A stretch of 64,000 nt of DNA from Clostridia bacterium (GCA_017531805.1 JAFXKG010000005.1:55955-119954), one strand, 5' to 3'; counted from the first letter of the stretch, positions 44,536-53,552 are shown. Numbers and translations are program-made. The notes: a model not told the origin generated them from the sequence alone.

Positions 44536-45270
44536 ATGAAAGTTGTTTGCGTGGTTGATTCAATCACAGATATCAAAAACAAAATCAATCTTTTAAGCAA
44601 TCGTTTTGGCTCTAATATTGTATACATTGTTAAAGGCAACTTGCTTGAGTTGTTTAAAACTTTTGGATACACTGCCAATGCTGTATATCAAAAGAATTTG
44701 GCCAAAGTTATGCATATGCTACTTTTAAAATCTGCAGTTGAAAGTATTGTTATTTATTATACAAGTCTTAAATTGGACAACAAATTGTTAAACGAATTTA
44801 TACACAATATTGGTAAAGAAAACAAAGCAGTCAACATTATGCCAAATTATAACGGTTTTGAAAAAATGTGTTTCAGTGTCTATAACACATATGTAAAATC
44901 TTTGTTTAAAGCAAACGATAGTCTGATAAGTCCTAAATTGCAGTTCATTCCTATAGAATACGCAACAACATTATTATCAACACATATCGGTAACAGAATT
45001 TTTGAAATTGAGCCTGAATTAAGTAAAACTATTTACATTGAAGATAAAGAAATAAGCAACAGCGCAAAGCCTAAAGCTAAGTTTGACAAATTTATGCTTT
45101 TGCCAATTATTATGGCTTTAGCTATAACCCTATCTTTGATAGTTTGTTTGGCATATTTTAAAGTTAACTTTATCTTTATTGCAGTGTTTGTTTGCTTATA
45201 TATGTTAGATTTCGTAATTGCGATTATTTACAAGTGCAAAACCACATTTGATTTAAGGTTTTTAAAATAA
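44536..45270 (+). CDS. Hypothetical protein with two C-terminal membrane segments, 244 aa
   Basis: Not recognised. The first 180 residues look soluble and alpha/beta (MKVVCVVDSITDI followed by alternating strands and helices). They are followed by a linker and two hydrophobic segments (about 186-208 and 212-232), so the protein is C-terminally membrane-anchored with a cytoplasmic domain. The ATG has an AGGGG SD and a TATACT -10 box upstream. It diverges from the aldolase gene and shares a terminator with rpmA. Confidence 0.65.
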   Translation: MKVVCVVDSITDIKNKINLLSNRFGSNIVYIVKGNLLELFKTFGYTANAVYQKNLAKVMHMLLLKSAVESIVIYYTSLKLDNKLLNEFIHNIGKENKAVNIMPNYNGFEKMCFSVYNTYVKSLFKANDSLISPKLQFIPIEYATTLLSTHIGNRIFEIEPELSKTIYIEDKEISNSAKPKAKFDKFMLLPIIMALAITLSLIVCLAYFKVNFIFIAVFVCLYMLDFVIAIIYKCKTTFDLRFLK

Positions 45271-45286
45271 ATTATGTTTATAACAA

Positions 45287-45317
45287 CAAAAAAATCCACT
45301 ATTAAAAGTGGATTTTT
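45287..45317. terminator. Bidirectional terminator between 44536 gene and rpmA
   Basis: AAAATCCAC-loop-GTGGATTTT hairpin with A and T runs on both sides, serving both convergent transcripts. Confidence 0.8.
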
Positions 45318-45322
45318 TATAA

Positions 45323-45604
45323 TTATATTTTTGCTTCTACAGTAGCTATCTTTCTGCCACGACCGTCGCGTTTGAAACGAACAATACCATCAATTGTTGC
45401 AAACAAAGTATGATCTTTGCCACAACCTACATTTGATGAAGGGTAGATTCTTGTACCTCTTTGACGAACGATAATTGAACCAGCGTGAACAAATTGTCCA
45501 TCACCAGCTTTTACACCAAGACGCTTAGATTCACTATCACGACCATTTTTGGTGCTACCGCCACCTTTTTTATGGGCAAATAATTGAATATTAAACTTAA
45601 TCAT
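45323..45604 (-). CDS. rpmA: 50S ribosomal protein L27 precursor
   Basis: Large-subunit protein whose N-terminus reaches the peptidyl transferase centre. The first residues [10 protein letters not shown] then [20 protein letters not shown] show the Bacillota-type extension, which the Prp protease removes after the Phe-Ala (in Staphylococcus, NLQFFA). Length 93 aa. It is the third gene of rplU-prp-rpmA, with AAGGAG before the ATG and a 8-nt overlap with prp. Confidence 0.97.
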   Translation of the reverse strand: MIKFNIQLFAHKKGGGSTKNGRDSESKRLGVKAGDGQFVHAGSIIVRQRGTRIYPSSNVGCGKDHTLFATIDGIVRFKRDGRGRKIATVEAKI

Positions 45605-45926
45605 TTTGCTTCTCCTTTATTTTAATGTATTTGCTATAACCATCTTTTAACTCTTTAAGCGCCAAAGCTGTTGTTTGCATCAAAATTTGAGATTGTTGCA
45701 TTTTGTCCGCACCTTGCAAACTTATGCTCATATGCGGGATATCTTCATCAACAATAACTTTTACGGATGCTTTTACGATTTCTGTCAATCCATTTGCAAG
45801 TGATTGCATCAATGTTGACACTGCGCTACATACAATATCAGAACCAGCCTCTGCATAACCAGAGTGACCAGTTGCCTCGATAGTTATAATGTTTTGTTTG
45901 TTTTTGATAATAAGAATATTAATCAT
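45597..45926 (-). CDS. prp: Ribosomal-processing cysteine protease Prp
   Basis: Cysteine protease that trims the N-terminal extension of L27. The catalytic pair is visible: His in [15 protein letters not shown] (about residue 21) and Cys in IVCSAVS (about 33). The length of 109 aa is normal. The gene sits between rplU and rpmA, its usual place in Bacillota. The SD is weak, so translation is probably coupled to rplU, whose stop lies 4 nt upstream. Confidence 0.94.
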   Translation of the reverse strand: MINILIIKNKQNIITIEATGHSGYAEAGSDIVCSAVSTLMQSLANGLTEIVKASVKVIVDEDIPHMSISLQGADKMQQSQILMQTTALALKELKDGYSKYIKIKEKQND

Positions 45927-45930
45927 TAAA

Positions 45931-46236
45931 TTAACCTATGCTTTCGATTGAAATCTTGGTGTATGGTTGTCTGTGACCTTGTTTCTTTCTTTCGTTCTTT
46001 TTAGGTTTGTATTTGAAGACAGTAATCTTCTTATCTTGAACGTGAGAAACAACTTTTGCGTTAACAACTACATCTTTAATCACAGGTGTGCCAGCTTTAA
46101 CTTTGCTACCATCAACAGTAAGCATAACTGGGAAAGATACAACATCTCCTACTTCTGCATTTAATCTGTCAACAACTAAGCAAGAGCCAACTTCAACTTT
46201 AAATTGTTTACCTGAAATATTTGCGATTGCGTACAT
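45931..46236 (-). CDS. rplU: 50S ribosomal protein L21
   Basis: Small beta-barrel 23S-binding protein, 101 aa. It starts MYAIANISGKQFKVEVG and ends with the KKNERKKQGHRQPYTKI basic tail of the family. It is first in the rplU-prp-rpmA operon. A GGAGG SD precedes the ATG, and a roughly 70-nt leader lies upstream. Confidence 0.97.
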   Translation of the reverse strand: MYAIANISGKQFKVEVGSCLVVDRLNAEVGDVVSFPVMLTVDGSKVKAGTPVIKDVVVNAKVVSHVQDKKITVFKYKPKKNERKKQGHRQPYTKISIESIG

Positions 46237-46308
46237 TAGTTACCTCCTATAAAGACTCACTTTTAAGGTGTCCAAATGGATCTTTTTACCTTTTCAATGT
46301 GGTACTAC
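46237..46308 (-). promoter_or_regulatory. Leader of the rplU operon (L21 leader-like)
   Basis: About 72 nt between the predicted start of transcription and rplU. It contains complementary stretches on the minus strand (AAAAGGTAAAAAGATCC and later GGACACCTTAAAAGTG). Position and length suit the ribosomal protein L21 leader class, which is thought to bind the operon product for feedback control; identity is by position and impression, not alignment. Confidence 0.5.
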
Positions 46309-46314
46309 GCGTCT

Positions 46315-46343
46315 ATTATAGCAAAGCGTAAACATTTTGTCAA
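46315..46343 (-). promoter_or_regulatory. Consensus promoter of the rplU operon
   Basis: TTGACA (46338-46343), 17-bp spacer and TATAAT (46315-46320) on the minus strand: perfect sigma-A boxes. Confidence 0.85.
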
Positions 46344-46361
46344 CGGGTTTTTAATATTTTA

Positions 46362-47159
46362 TTATTTATTAACAACTGAAACAATACTTGTTGTAAGTGG
46401 TATGTGTGTTGCCAAATCTATAATTTTATCTTCATCAAAATACTGACAACTTGAACTTAAATAAAAGATAGTGTACTCCTTTTGTTTTATTTGTTTAAGT
46501 AGTTGAAATAGTGTTTCGTTGCCTGATATTTTAAGTATAGTAACGCGTTGAAAATCTTTGTTTTTCCTATGTTTAAACAATGAAAATGTTGGAGTTTTTC
46601 TTTTTTCTGACATAATAAAGAAAACCCCCACTGCAAGCAATATAAAATTTGGTGAGTTACTGCAAGACCAAACAAACAAAGCAATGGATAGAATAAATAA
46701 CGAAACTCTTACTACTTTGTCTAAAATTAAATGTGTTTTTTCGTTACGCACTATGGATTGAAAAATCTTTCCGCCGTCAAGCGGATATATTGGCAAAAGA
46801 TTAAATAAGCAAAGTGTCAAATTTGCCAAACAAAAGGTGTTTAAATACAAAACAGACACTGGAAACAACCAGTAAGCAGACATATATAGCAAACAAATAA
46901 AAAGATTGCAGATTGGCCCTGCAATATTAATTGCAAAGTTATCTCTATCACTAATATTTTCGTCCAAATCTACTGCCAGTCCAAACATGTCTAGTTTGAT
47001 TTGTTTTAAAGCATAACCGCGCGATTTGGCAACCATCAAATGTGCCAACTCATGCAATATAAGTGCAGAAATACAGTTTATTAACAACAAAAATTGATTG
47101 TTTAAAACACATACAATTACAAGCAGATAAAAAGTTGCCCCTATTTTGATTTTTTTCAT
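46362..47159 (-). CDS. M50-family site-2 protease (SpoIVFB-like)
   Basis: Intramembrane zinc metalloprotease of 265 aa. HEXXH is in ILHELAHLMVA (about residues 36-40) and the third ligand region is LLPIYPLDGGKIF (about 127). Hydrophobic segments around both motifs and a C-terminal cytoplasmic domain complete it. SpoIVFB-type enzymes cut membrane-tethered transcription factors; the substrate here is unknown. The ATG at 47159 has no SD and a TATATT lies 5 nt before it, another possible leaderless start. It lies downstream of minDE, as spoIVFB does in several Bacillota. Confidence 0.88.
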   Translation of the reverse strand: MKKIKIGATFYLLVIVCVLNNQFLLLINCISALILHELAHLMVAKSRGYALKQIKLDMFGLAVDLDENISDRDNFAINIAGPICNLFICLLYMSAYWLFPVSVLYLNTFCLANLTLCLFNLLPIYPLDGGKIFQSIVRNEKTHLILDKVVRVSLFILSIALFVWSCSNSPNFILLAVGVFFIMSEKRKTPTFSLFKHRKNKDFQRVTILKISGNETLFQLLKQIKQKEYTIFYLSSSCQYFDEDKIIDLATHIPLTTSIVSVVNK

Positions 47160-47197
47160 ATTTCAATATATGAAATCAACATTACAAACATGTTAAA

Positions 47198-47422
47198 TTA
47201 TGGCAACATGCGTACCAATTTCATCCTATCTCCATTGCACTCTATTTTGATTGAATACTTATTGTTTTTTGGATTTATTTCGATCATGATATCATCAAAA
47301 TCAACTTCAAAAAAGTTGCTGATAAGATAATAAAAATCAGATTTTATTACATCTTTGATATAATTAGGATTTACTTTTTTATTTTGTTCAATCACCGAAT
47401 TTAATCGTTTTTTTAAGTCCAT
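47198..47422 (-). CDS. minE: Cell division topological specificity factor MinE
   Basis: Partner that stimulates MinD ATPase and moves the Min oscillator, restricting FtsZ to midcell. The chain starts MDLKKRLNSVIEQ and has the topological-specificity core YIKDVIKSDFYYLISNFFEVD followed by the beta strands IMIEINPKNNKYSIKIE. Although the frame runs 13 codons upstream, the ATG at 47422 overlaps the minD stop (TGATG) and has AAGGAG, so translation is coupled. Confidence 0.88.
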   Translation of the reverse strand: MDLKKRLNSVIEQNKKVNPNYIKDVIKSDFYYLISNFFEVDFDDIMIEINPKNNKYSIKIECNGDRMKLVRMLP

Positions 47423-48213
47423 CAAACACTCCTTTTGATAATGCGTTTGATTGAACCCCAAATACCGCGATATTTATATGTACAATCGAACAATTTTTTG
47501 CCACCAGTGATGATATTATCCGCAAGGATATCAAACGCGCGGTTTAGTGCAATTTTTGTGTTTGTAATGTTTTCACTTGTGTTTGTAATTACATTGTCAT
47601 CTTCTGGTATAACACCGCCAAACTCTATGCCTAATGTTTTGCCAATATCATACACATCAAACATGATTTTATCTTGAATTAAATCTCCCCTTGCGCGATT
47701 TATAACAAATCGTTTGCTTACAATATCATAACTAGATAGTATTGTAACAACTTTATCTGCATCTCTAATACTAGACAAGTGTGGAGTTGTAACAACAATG
47801 GCTTCGTCCGCACAACTGACTGCGCGCTTAAAACCCGCATCAATTCCCGCTGGGCAATCAATAAGAATAAAGTCAAAAGTTTTATGTAGTTCTGTTATAA
47901 TTGCCTTGATTTCAGACATTTGTATTGTCAAATTTTGATTGAGTCCACCACTTGATAACATAAACAACAACGGATAATGGTCGTCTTGCACTAGTGCCTC
48001 TTTAAGCCTGCATCTGTTTTCTATTACATCCAACATTGTGTATACCACTCTGTCATCCATATTCATAACAACATCAAGATTGTTTAAACCTATATCCATA
48101 TCCACCAAACAAACACGATAATTTTTGCTGGCGAGTTGCATCCCCAAGTTTGCTGTAACTGTGGTTTTGCCCACACCACCTTTGCCTGATGTCATAACAA
48201 TTGCTCTACCCAT
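47422..48213 (-). CDS. minD: Septum site-determining ATPase MinD
   Basis: Deviant Walker A ATPase of the ParA/MinD family. TSGKGGVGKTTVTANLG (residues 8-24) carries the signature Lys; switch I is LVDMDIGLNNLDV and switch II DCPAGID. The C-terminal amphipathic helix (GSIKRIIKRSV) is the membrane-targeting sequence. The length of 263 aa is typical. AAGGAG precedes the ATG. It is followed by minE and then the M50 protease. Confidence 0.96.
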   Translation of the reverse strand: MGRAIVMTSGKGGVGKTTVTANLGMQLASKNYRVCLVDMDIGLNNLDVVMNMDDRVVYTMLDVIENRCRLKEALVQDDHYPLLFMLSSGGLNQNLTIQMSEIKAIITELHKTFDFILIDCPAGIDAGFKRAVSCADEAIVVTTPHLSSIRDADKVVTILSSYDIVSKRFVINRARGDLIQDKIMFDVYDIGKTLGIEFGGVIPEDDNVITNTSENITNTKIALNRAFDILADNIITGGKKLFDCTYKYRGIWGSIKRIIKRSV

Positions 48214-48251
48214 ATAATTCTCCTTTTAAAAAAATTTAACAAGGATAATAA

Positions 48252-48299
48252 AAAAAACAAAGCCAAAAATATTTAAATTTTTGACTTCGCTATTATTCG
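48252..48299 (-). terminator. Terminator of MreB-like gene
   Basis: CGAAGTCAAAAAT...ATTTTTGGCTTTG stem with two G-U pairs, followed by TTTTTT on the minus strand. Confidence 0.65.
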
Positions 48300-48308
48300 T
48301 CAATATAA

Positions 48309-49304
48309 TTATAGTTTTATTGTTAAAAACTCTTTATCTGAACTTAGCAATTTGCCAAGCCCCAAAACAACACTATCTTCTGGTTGATCTTGGATAATGA
48401 TTGGTAGTTCTAACTTCTTTTTAGCATACTCATATAATCCAGAAATCTTGCATGCACCACCAACAAGCATTACACCATTATTATAAACATCAGAAGCAAT
48501 TTCCTTTGGCATAGAGTGTAAAATTTCTAAAACTTGTTTAAATATTATATCATAAACATTTAAAATTGCAACTTTTACTTCGTTTGCTGTAATTTCGTGT
48601 TTTATAAATTTATTGTTTTCGTCAATACCAATATATTCTGTTTTATAAAGGTCTCTATCATAAAGAGAAGCAACTTCGTTTTTGACTGCTTCGCTTGTCA
48701 AGTCTGATACTTCCAAGTTGTGGTTATCTTCAATAAAAGTAGTGATACTTTTATCCATGTCCGCACCACCCATAAAGTACATACGACCAAAAGTAAAATC
48801 GTATTCGTTAAGGATAGAGATATCTGTTAAATATTTACCAATATCCACAACCATAACATGTGCATGACTGTCAATATCAAGATTTGCGCGTGCACATACG
48901 CTATTTTGCACAAAAGTTACTTTATCAACACCAGAGGCTTTTAATACCTTTTTTAATACAAAAAGTTGATTTTGACTTAGTGCACATGGCACCGCCACCA
49001 ATGCAGACAAATGTCCTAGCAAGAAATTGTCAGAAACAACCTTTTTTAGTATCTCTGAAAGCAAAACTGTTGCCATTTTTTCGTTTTTAATTTGACTATT
49101 TTCTATAGGTTGATACACAGTAACCGAACTAGACTTAGAGTGAAATAGTTTTTCTGCCTGAAGACCTGTCGCTTTAACTTTAAGACGCTTGCCGTTTTCT
49201 TCAACTGCTAGATATGCAGGTTCTTTAGCAACAATACCAAATCCTTTGCGGTAGATGATAATCTCATTACTACCAAACTTTATGCCTAAATTTACTTTAA
49301 ACAT
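48309..49304 (-). CDS. Degenerate MreB-like actin-fold protein
   Basis: The overall order of an MreB protein is kept over 331 aa: the start resembles MreB (MFKVNLGIKFGSNEIIIY), followed by the connecting region (VTVYQPIENSQI), the second phosphate region (MVVDIGKYLTDISIL, about 149) and the adenosine motif (GVMLVGGACKISGL, about 275). The phosphate-1 Asp is Lys and the phosphate-2 GGGTTD motif is GKYLTD, so ATP binding looks impaired. It may be a structural or regulatory relative. AGGGG precedes the ATG; it is second after the Ppx-like gene, 20 nt away. Confidence 0.75.
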   Translation of the reverse strand: MFKVNLGIKFGSNEIIIYRKGFGIVAKEPAYLAVEENGKRLKVKATGLQAEKLFHSKSSSVTVYQPIENSQIKNEKMATVLLSEILKKVVSDNFLLGHLSALVAVPCALSQNQLFVLKKVLKASGVDKVTFVQNSVCARANLDIDSHAHVMVVDIGKYLTDISILNEYDFTFGRMYFMGGADMDKSITTFIEDNHNLEVSDLTSEAVKNEVASLYDRDLYKTEYIGIDENNKFIKHEITANEVKVAILNVYDIIFKQVLEILHSMPKEIASDVYNNGVMLVGGACKISGLYEYAKKKLELPIIIQDQPEDSVVLGLGKLLSSDKEFLTIKL

Positions 49305-49324
49305 TGTTACACCCCTTTATTTAA

Positions 49325-50830
49325 TTACAATATTTGCAAATTTTTACCATAAACTTTTTTAAAGTCGCCCGCAATTGACATTGCTTGGCTTATTTCAAGC
49401 GTAGCATCACGCTCTACTTCTGTTTTTAATATAACTGTATCACCAAGCACATCACAAGAAACATCTTTTACAGAATTAGAGTTTGTTATATTCAACATAG
49501 TTGCCATTTTTATTATGATGGCAAGTTTTTTAACTGCATCAAGGTCTTCGTCTGTAACCAAATCTTTGTATCTTACCCAATCGCTTAGACTAAAGTCGTC
49601 AATATTTTGACTGCTTGCCACAAATGCTGCTAGCAATGTATCTTTGTGAGACGCACCGTAAATACTGCTGTTTGCAATCACAGGGAAATTGTTCTTTTGA
49701 TAATTGCCAAAAGATATGCGCTTGCCTGCCATACACATGCTTGCAGCAATACGCAAAACTTTTACATATGGACGAGTAAGTTTGTGCAATACTTTGAGTT
49801 GTTTATATAAGATAACAGCCAAATTATAGTTACTATCTTGATTGATACATGTAGGATAAAATTCGTTAATACTACTTAAAGAATATCCTAAGATATCAAG
49901 CAAAGGTTTTTCGCCAGTTTGTCCAAGCAAGTTTTTAGCAACAATACCATACATTTCTCCGTTTGTAGAAATTTTTACATGGTTACGAACAAACTCGTTG
50001 TATGCGGCTTTGATAATTGCAAGACCAAAAGATATAACATCTGCGCGTTTGTCTGAAATGCCTTTCAATTTTTTTGCTTTGTCAAGGTCTAAGCCACGGA
50101 TTAAATTGTAAATATTTTGGAAACTTTCTGTATTTACTTCATAGTTATGTGCAAGTTCCATTGGATAACGGCATGCTTTGCGTGACAATTTGCCTACTGC
50201 TTCAAACACTTCACCCACACCAATAAATTCACATTCTTCTTCTAGTTTGTAAAGCCAGTCTAATTTTTTCATTTCGTTTGAAACAATATCAACCACTTTA
50301 TCCATTTGTTCTGCCAAAGTTTTGCCAGTAACAGTAGACATAACTGTCATACTACCAATAGGAAGACTAACACTATTTGTAACAACTCTACGATTGAATT
50401 TTATTATTTCTGTTGTATAATCGCCAACTTGCATGATTATACCACGAGTCATTGGGAAAGAATACATTATTGCATTGTGAAGCGCTGCCACTTGCTCTTC
50501 TTGAGACAAAACCTTAAAGTATAAAGAAACAGTTTTGTACACTTCGTCCAAAAAAGCAATTTGGTTGCGCGCGGTTGCAATCACAGGGTTTGTATAACAA
50601 ATGTGATTTTCAATTTTTGCATTGTCTACTATCTTTCTAAAATTTTTCAATATAGAAATTGTTTCTTGTATGCGTGCGGGTTTAATGTAACCATCGCGCT
50701 CCATATCTTGAGTAAGTTTTACTGGCTCGATAATTTGTTGATCAGGCGCAAAAAAACCATTTGCTGTATATTTAAAAATTGTCAACTTAACTGCATTTAC
50801 ATCTAATTCAAAGACTGCAAGTTTGTTCAT
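49325..50830 (-). CDS. Degenerate Ppx/GppA-like ASKHA protein, 501 aa
   Basis: Homologous in layout to exopolyphosphatase/pppGpp phosphatase: the N-terminal strand LAVFELDVNAVKLTIFK replaces the usual IDIGSNS loop, then VLSQEEQVAALHNA, then MQVGDYTTEIIKF in place of DIGGGSTE, LPIGSMTVM, and SDKRADVISFGLAII in the third motif. A C-terminal HD-like helical region follows (about 310-500). The missing Gly-rich loops suggest loss of catalysis. It has an AAGGAG SD and is first in a two-gene operon with the MreB-like gene. Confidence 0.75.
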   Translation of the reverse strand: MNKLAVFELDVNAVKLTIFKYTANGFFAPDQQIIEPVKLTQDMERDGYIKPARIQETISILKNFRKIVDNAKIENHICYTNPVIATARNQIAFLDEVYKTVSLYFKVLSQEEQVAALHNAIMYSFPMTRGIIMQVGDYTTEIIKFNRRVVTNSVSLPIGSMTVMSTVTGKTLAEQMDKVVDIVSNEMKKLDWLYKLEEECEFIGVGEVFEAVGKLSRKACRYPMELAHNYEVNTESFQNIYNLIRGLDLDKAKKLKGISDKRADVISFGLAIIKAAYNEFVRNHVKISTNGEMYGIVAKNLLGQTGEKPLLDILGYSLSSINEFYPTCINQDSNYNLAVILYKQLKVLHKLTRPYVKVLRIAASMCMAGKRISFGNYQKNNFPVIANSSIYGASHKDTLLAAFVASSQNIDDFSLSDWVRYKDLVTDEDLDAVKKLAIIIKMATMLNITNSNSVKDVSCDVLGDTVILKTEVERDATLEISQAMSIAGDFKKVYGKNLQIL

Positions 50831-51071
50831 AATTTCTCCTTTTTTATGTTTTATTTATGCCTTACTTGTAGCACTATTTTTTGATATAGTCAATACCTTT
50901 TTTGAAAATTTTTTTAATTTTTTTCATAATTTTTTATGTATATTTTTGAAGTTCCAATATTAGTTTTAAAATAAAAAATAATAGGATTTTTTATAAAAAT
51001 TTTAATAAATTTTGTTAAAATAATATAAAATTAATTAAAATTTTAAGTTTTTTTGCGATTTTTAATAATTT

Positions 51072-51113
51072 TATGAAAAAGAGAAAATAATTTATTGGAT
51101 TATTTTCTCTATA
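51072..51113 (-). terminator. Terminator of RluA-family gene
   Basis: GAGAAAATAAT...ATTATTTTCTC stem followed by TTTTT on the minus strand, overlapping the stop codon. Confidence 0.75.
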
Positions 51114-51793
51114 GTTTCTTCAAAAAATTTAAAGGCAGAATTTTCGTAACTTGGTGCAACTTTAAATTTCATATTTTGTTTTGTTACTGGATGCACAAAA
51201 GTAAGCTCATAAGCCCAAAGTGCCAAGTTGCCACCATGCTCTTTGTCGCCATATTTAAAATCACCAAAAATTGGCACATTTAATTGACCAGACATTTGCA
51301 CTCTTATTTGATGACTTCTGCCAGTGATAAGATTTACATCAACAAGCGAAAGTTTGCTTTTTGTTTCTAAAACTTTATATTCTAAAATAGCTTCTTTGCT
51401 GCCTTCTTCCAACTTTGGAGCAATGCGTACAGTATTTGTTTTTTCATCCTTTTTAAGATAAGTAACAATTCGATTTTCTGCAATTTGAGGCTTTCCGTTT
51501 ACAACACAGAAATAATGTTTTTTAAGTTGCTTATCTTTAAGTTGTTTTGAAAGTCTGCTTGCAGCTTTGCTTGTTTTAGCAAATACCATAACACCACCAG
51601 TCGGTCTATCCAATCTGTGTACAAGACCCAAAAAAACATTACCTGTTTTTTTGTCACGCTCTTTAATAAAGTCTTTAATAATTGTAAGCATATCTATATC
51701 TTTGCTTGCATCTTCTTGCACTGCGATATTTTGCGGTTTTATCACCACAATGATATGATTATCTTCGTAAATAATTTTTGGTTCTAATTTCAT
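51092..51793 (-). CDS. RluA-family RNA pseudouridine synthase
   Basis: Converts specific uridines in 23S rRNA or tRNA to pseudouridine. The catalytic Asp is in VHRLDRPTGGVMVFAK (about residues 59-74), with the family LITGRSHQIRVQM (about 156) further on. At 233 aa there is no S4 domain at the N-terminus, unlike RluD. The gene follows the RlmI-like methyltransferase gene by 2 nt and is probably co-transcribed with it, forming an RNA-modification pair. Confidence 0.92.
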   Translation of the reverse strand: MKLEPKIIYEDNHIIVVIKPQNIAVQEDASKDIDMLTIIKDFIKERDKKTGNVFLGLVHRLDRPTGGVMVFAKTSKAASRLSKQLKDKQLKKHYFCVVNGKPQIAENRIVTYLKKDEKTNTVRIAPKLEEGSKEAILEYKVLETKSKLSLVDVNLITGRSHQIRVQMSGQLNVPIFGDFKYGDKEHGGNLALWAYELTFVHPVTKQNMKFKVAPSYENSAFKFFEETIEKIIQ

Positions 51794-51795
51794 CT

Positions 51796-52644
51796 TTAAT
51801 CCTTAAAAATTTTTATTGCACTACAGCCACACGGCAAAACAATGCCAATTTCTTCTGTTGGCAAGCCAACTTCATAGCAATCAGTTTGGCCACCTTTGAT
51901 TGTTGCATTTAATATGTTTGCCATTACTGTTGGTTGTAGACCAGTTGTGTAACTGTTTATTAAAACAAACAATGGTTTGTCACTAAGTACTTGAGCACAA
52001 AGTTTTACAAATTCATATATATCTTCTTCTATCTTCCAAGTTTCACCTTTAGGGCCTCTACCAAAAGATGGCGGGTCCATAATAATTGCATCGTATTTGT
52101 TACCGCGTCTGATTTCGCGTTCTACAAATTTTGCACAGTCGTCTAAAATATATCTAATATTTGATATATTGTTTAACTCAGCATTAACTTTTGCAATTTC
52201 TATCATACTTTTTGCAGCGTCAACATGAGTAACTTTTGCACCTGCCAAAGCTGTTATAACGCTGGCACCACCAGTATATGCAAATAAGTTAAGCACTTTT
52301 ATCTCTCTCTTTGCGTTTTTGATTAGGTCAGACATCAAATCCCAGTTGACTGCTTGCTCTGGAAACAAACAAATGTGTTTAAAACTCATCGGTTCTATAT
52401 GAAATTTCACACCCTTTCGCTCAATCACAAAAGAGTTTGGCATTTTAGGACTTTTTGTCCACTCTCCAGATTTGTTTTCTGTCCTTTTATATTTAGCATC
52501 AACTTTTTTTGTGATAGGTTTGTCCAAATTCCATATAACTTGTGGATCTGGACGCAAAAAAGTGTATCCACCGATACGCTCAAGCTTTTCGCCTTTTGCA
52601 GTGGACAACACTTTATAATCAATCCAATCTTTAGCAATTCTCAT
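51796..52644 (-). CDS. RlmI-like SAM-dependent RNA methyltransferase
   Basis: Class I methyltransferase of the RlmI/RlmK group (23S rRNA m5C or m7G). The SAM motif is VLNLFAYTGGASVITALAGA (about 118-137), with the acidic contact in HVDAAKSMIE and the catalytic MDPPSFGRGPKG (about 187). It has 282 aa and lacks the N-terminal PUA domain of E. coli RlmI. It overlaps the CBS gene by 1 nt. The methylated base is not determined by sequence. Confidence 0.85.
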   Translation of the reverse strand: MRIAKDWIDYKVLSTAKGEKLERIGGYTFLRPDPQVIWNLDKPITKKVDAKYKRTENKSGEWTKSPKMPNSFVIERKGVKFHIEPMSFKHICLFPEQAVNWDLMSDLIKNAKREIKVLNLFAYTGGASVITALAGAKVTHVDAAKSMIEIAKVNAELNNISNIRYILDDCAKFVEREIRRGNKYDAIIMDPPSFGRGPKGETWKIEEDIYEFVKLCAQVLSDKPLFVLINSYTTGLQPTVMANILNATIKGGQTDCYEVGLPTEEIGIVLPCGCSAIKIFKD

Positions 52645-53396
52645 TAATAAACATCCAATATTTTTTTCATGTCTATTATATCAGCTGATGAAATAATTTT
52701 CAATGGTTTTCCTGTATCTTTTCCATCTTTTGTTATAAGAATTATCAAAAGTTTTCTATTGTTTTCAAAATAATTCATTGCAGTGTCAATGGTTAAGTCT
52801 TCGTCTGCCAACATAAAATAGTAGTCTTCACCCATGTCACTTATTATTTCACTTACGCTTGTATTTTCTATAAATTCTTGTAAATTTACACCTTCACTGA
52901 CGCGTTTGCCAAGTGCTGTAATCAACTTCCTTGCATTTAAAATGCCTATTAGTTTGTCTTTGCTGTATATTGGCAAATTGCCATAACCAGTGCGATAAAT
53001 AAGTTCTAGTGCAAAAGCAATCTTGACATCGCCATCAATTGTAACAACTTCTTTATTGCCAACCCTATCTATTGCGTGTGGTGGCTCAGAAATAAGTTCT
53101 GCCAATTTTTCTATATGGTCAGTTATATCATCATGTGGCTCTGCAATGATGTATTTTGCATTGCCATTGTGTATGATAGAGTTTCTAAGTCTACCATAAT
53201 CAATCAAGTCTTCTTCGTATTTTCTGACAACAGAATTAAGCACAACACTGCGTCTGATCACATCACTAAAAGACATACTGCGTTTAAAATCGTAGATTGT
53301 ACGCAAACTGTAATCGATTGTATTATATGCAGATATAAATCTTTCTGCATTGCTTCTTTTGTCTACTTTTTCTATATTTTTCTTTGTATTAACCAT
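52644..53396 (-). CDS. CBS-domain protein with helical N-terminus
   Basis: Residues 1-105 are helical and contain RKYEEDLIDYGRLRNSIIH, similar to HEPN/DUF4145-like RxxxxH regions, though I cannot assign it. Residues about 110-250 form a CBS pair (GYGNLPIYSKDKLIGILNARKLI and a second RKLLIILITKDGKD-type unit), which usually binds adenosine ligands. It is the first gene of a CBS - RlmI-like - RluA-like operon. The ATG at 53396 has no SD and lies 6 nt after TATAAT. Confidence 0.75.
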   Translation of the reverse strand: MVNTKKNIEKVDKRSNAERFISAYNTIDYSLRTIYDFKRSMSFSDVIRRSVVLNSVVRKYEEDLIDYGRLRNSIIHNGNAKYIIAEPHDDITDHIEKLAELISEPPHAIDRVGNKEVVTIDGDVKIAFALELIYRTGYGNLPIYSKDKLIGILNARKLITALGKRVSEGVNLQEFIENTSVSEIISDMGEDYYFMLADEDLTIDTAMNYFENNRKLLIILITKDGKDTGKPLKIISSADIIDMKKILDVY

Positions 53397-53431
53397 ATTG
53401 TTATTATATCAACAGAAACAAAATTTTCCAA
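53397..53431 (-). promoter_or_regulatory. Leaderless-type promoter of CBS gene
   Basis: TTGGAA (53426-53431), 17-bp spacer, TATAAT (53403-53408), AACAAT, ATG. The same 15 nt from TATAAT to ATG occur at the U32 gene. Confidence 0.6.
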
Positions 53432-53523
53432 ACAAATTTTTATTTTTTTGCTTAGATATTACATTTTATTTGTTTTTCTTTACAATAGTTACAATAAAAC
53501 TACAACAAAAATTTTAATTTTAC

Positions 53524-53552
53524 TTGTAATTTTAATAGGATTATAGTATAAT
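53524..53552 (+). promoter_or_regulatory. Promoter of SRP RNA
   Basis: TTGTAA (53524-53529), 17-bp spacer, TATAAT (53547-53552); RNA start predicted 7 nt later at 53559. Confidence 0.7.
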
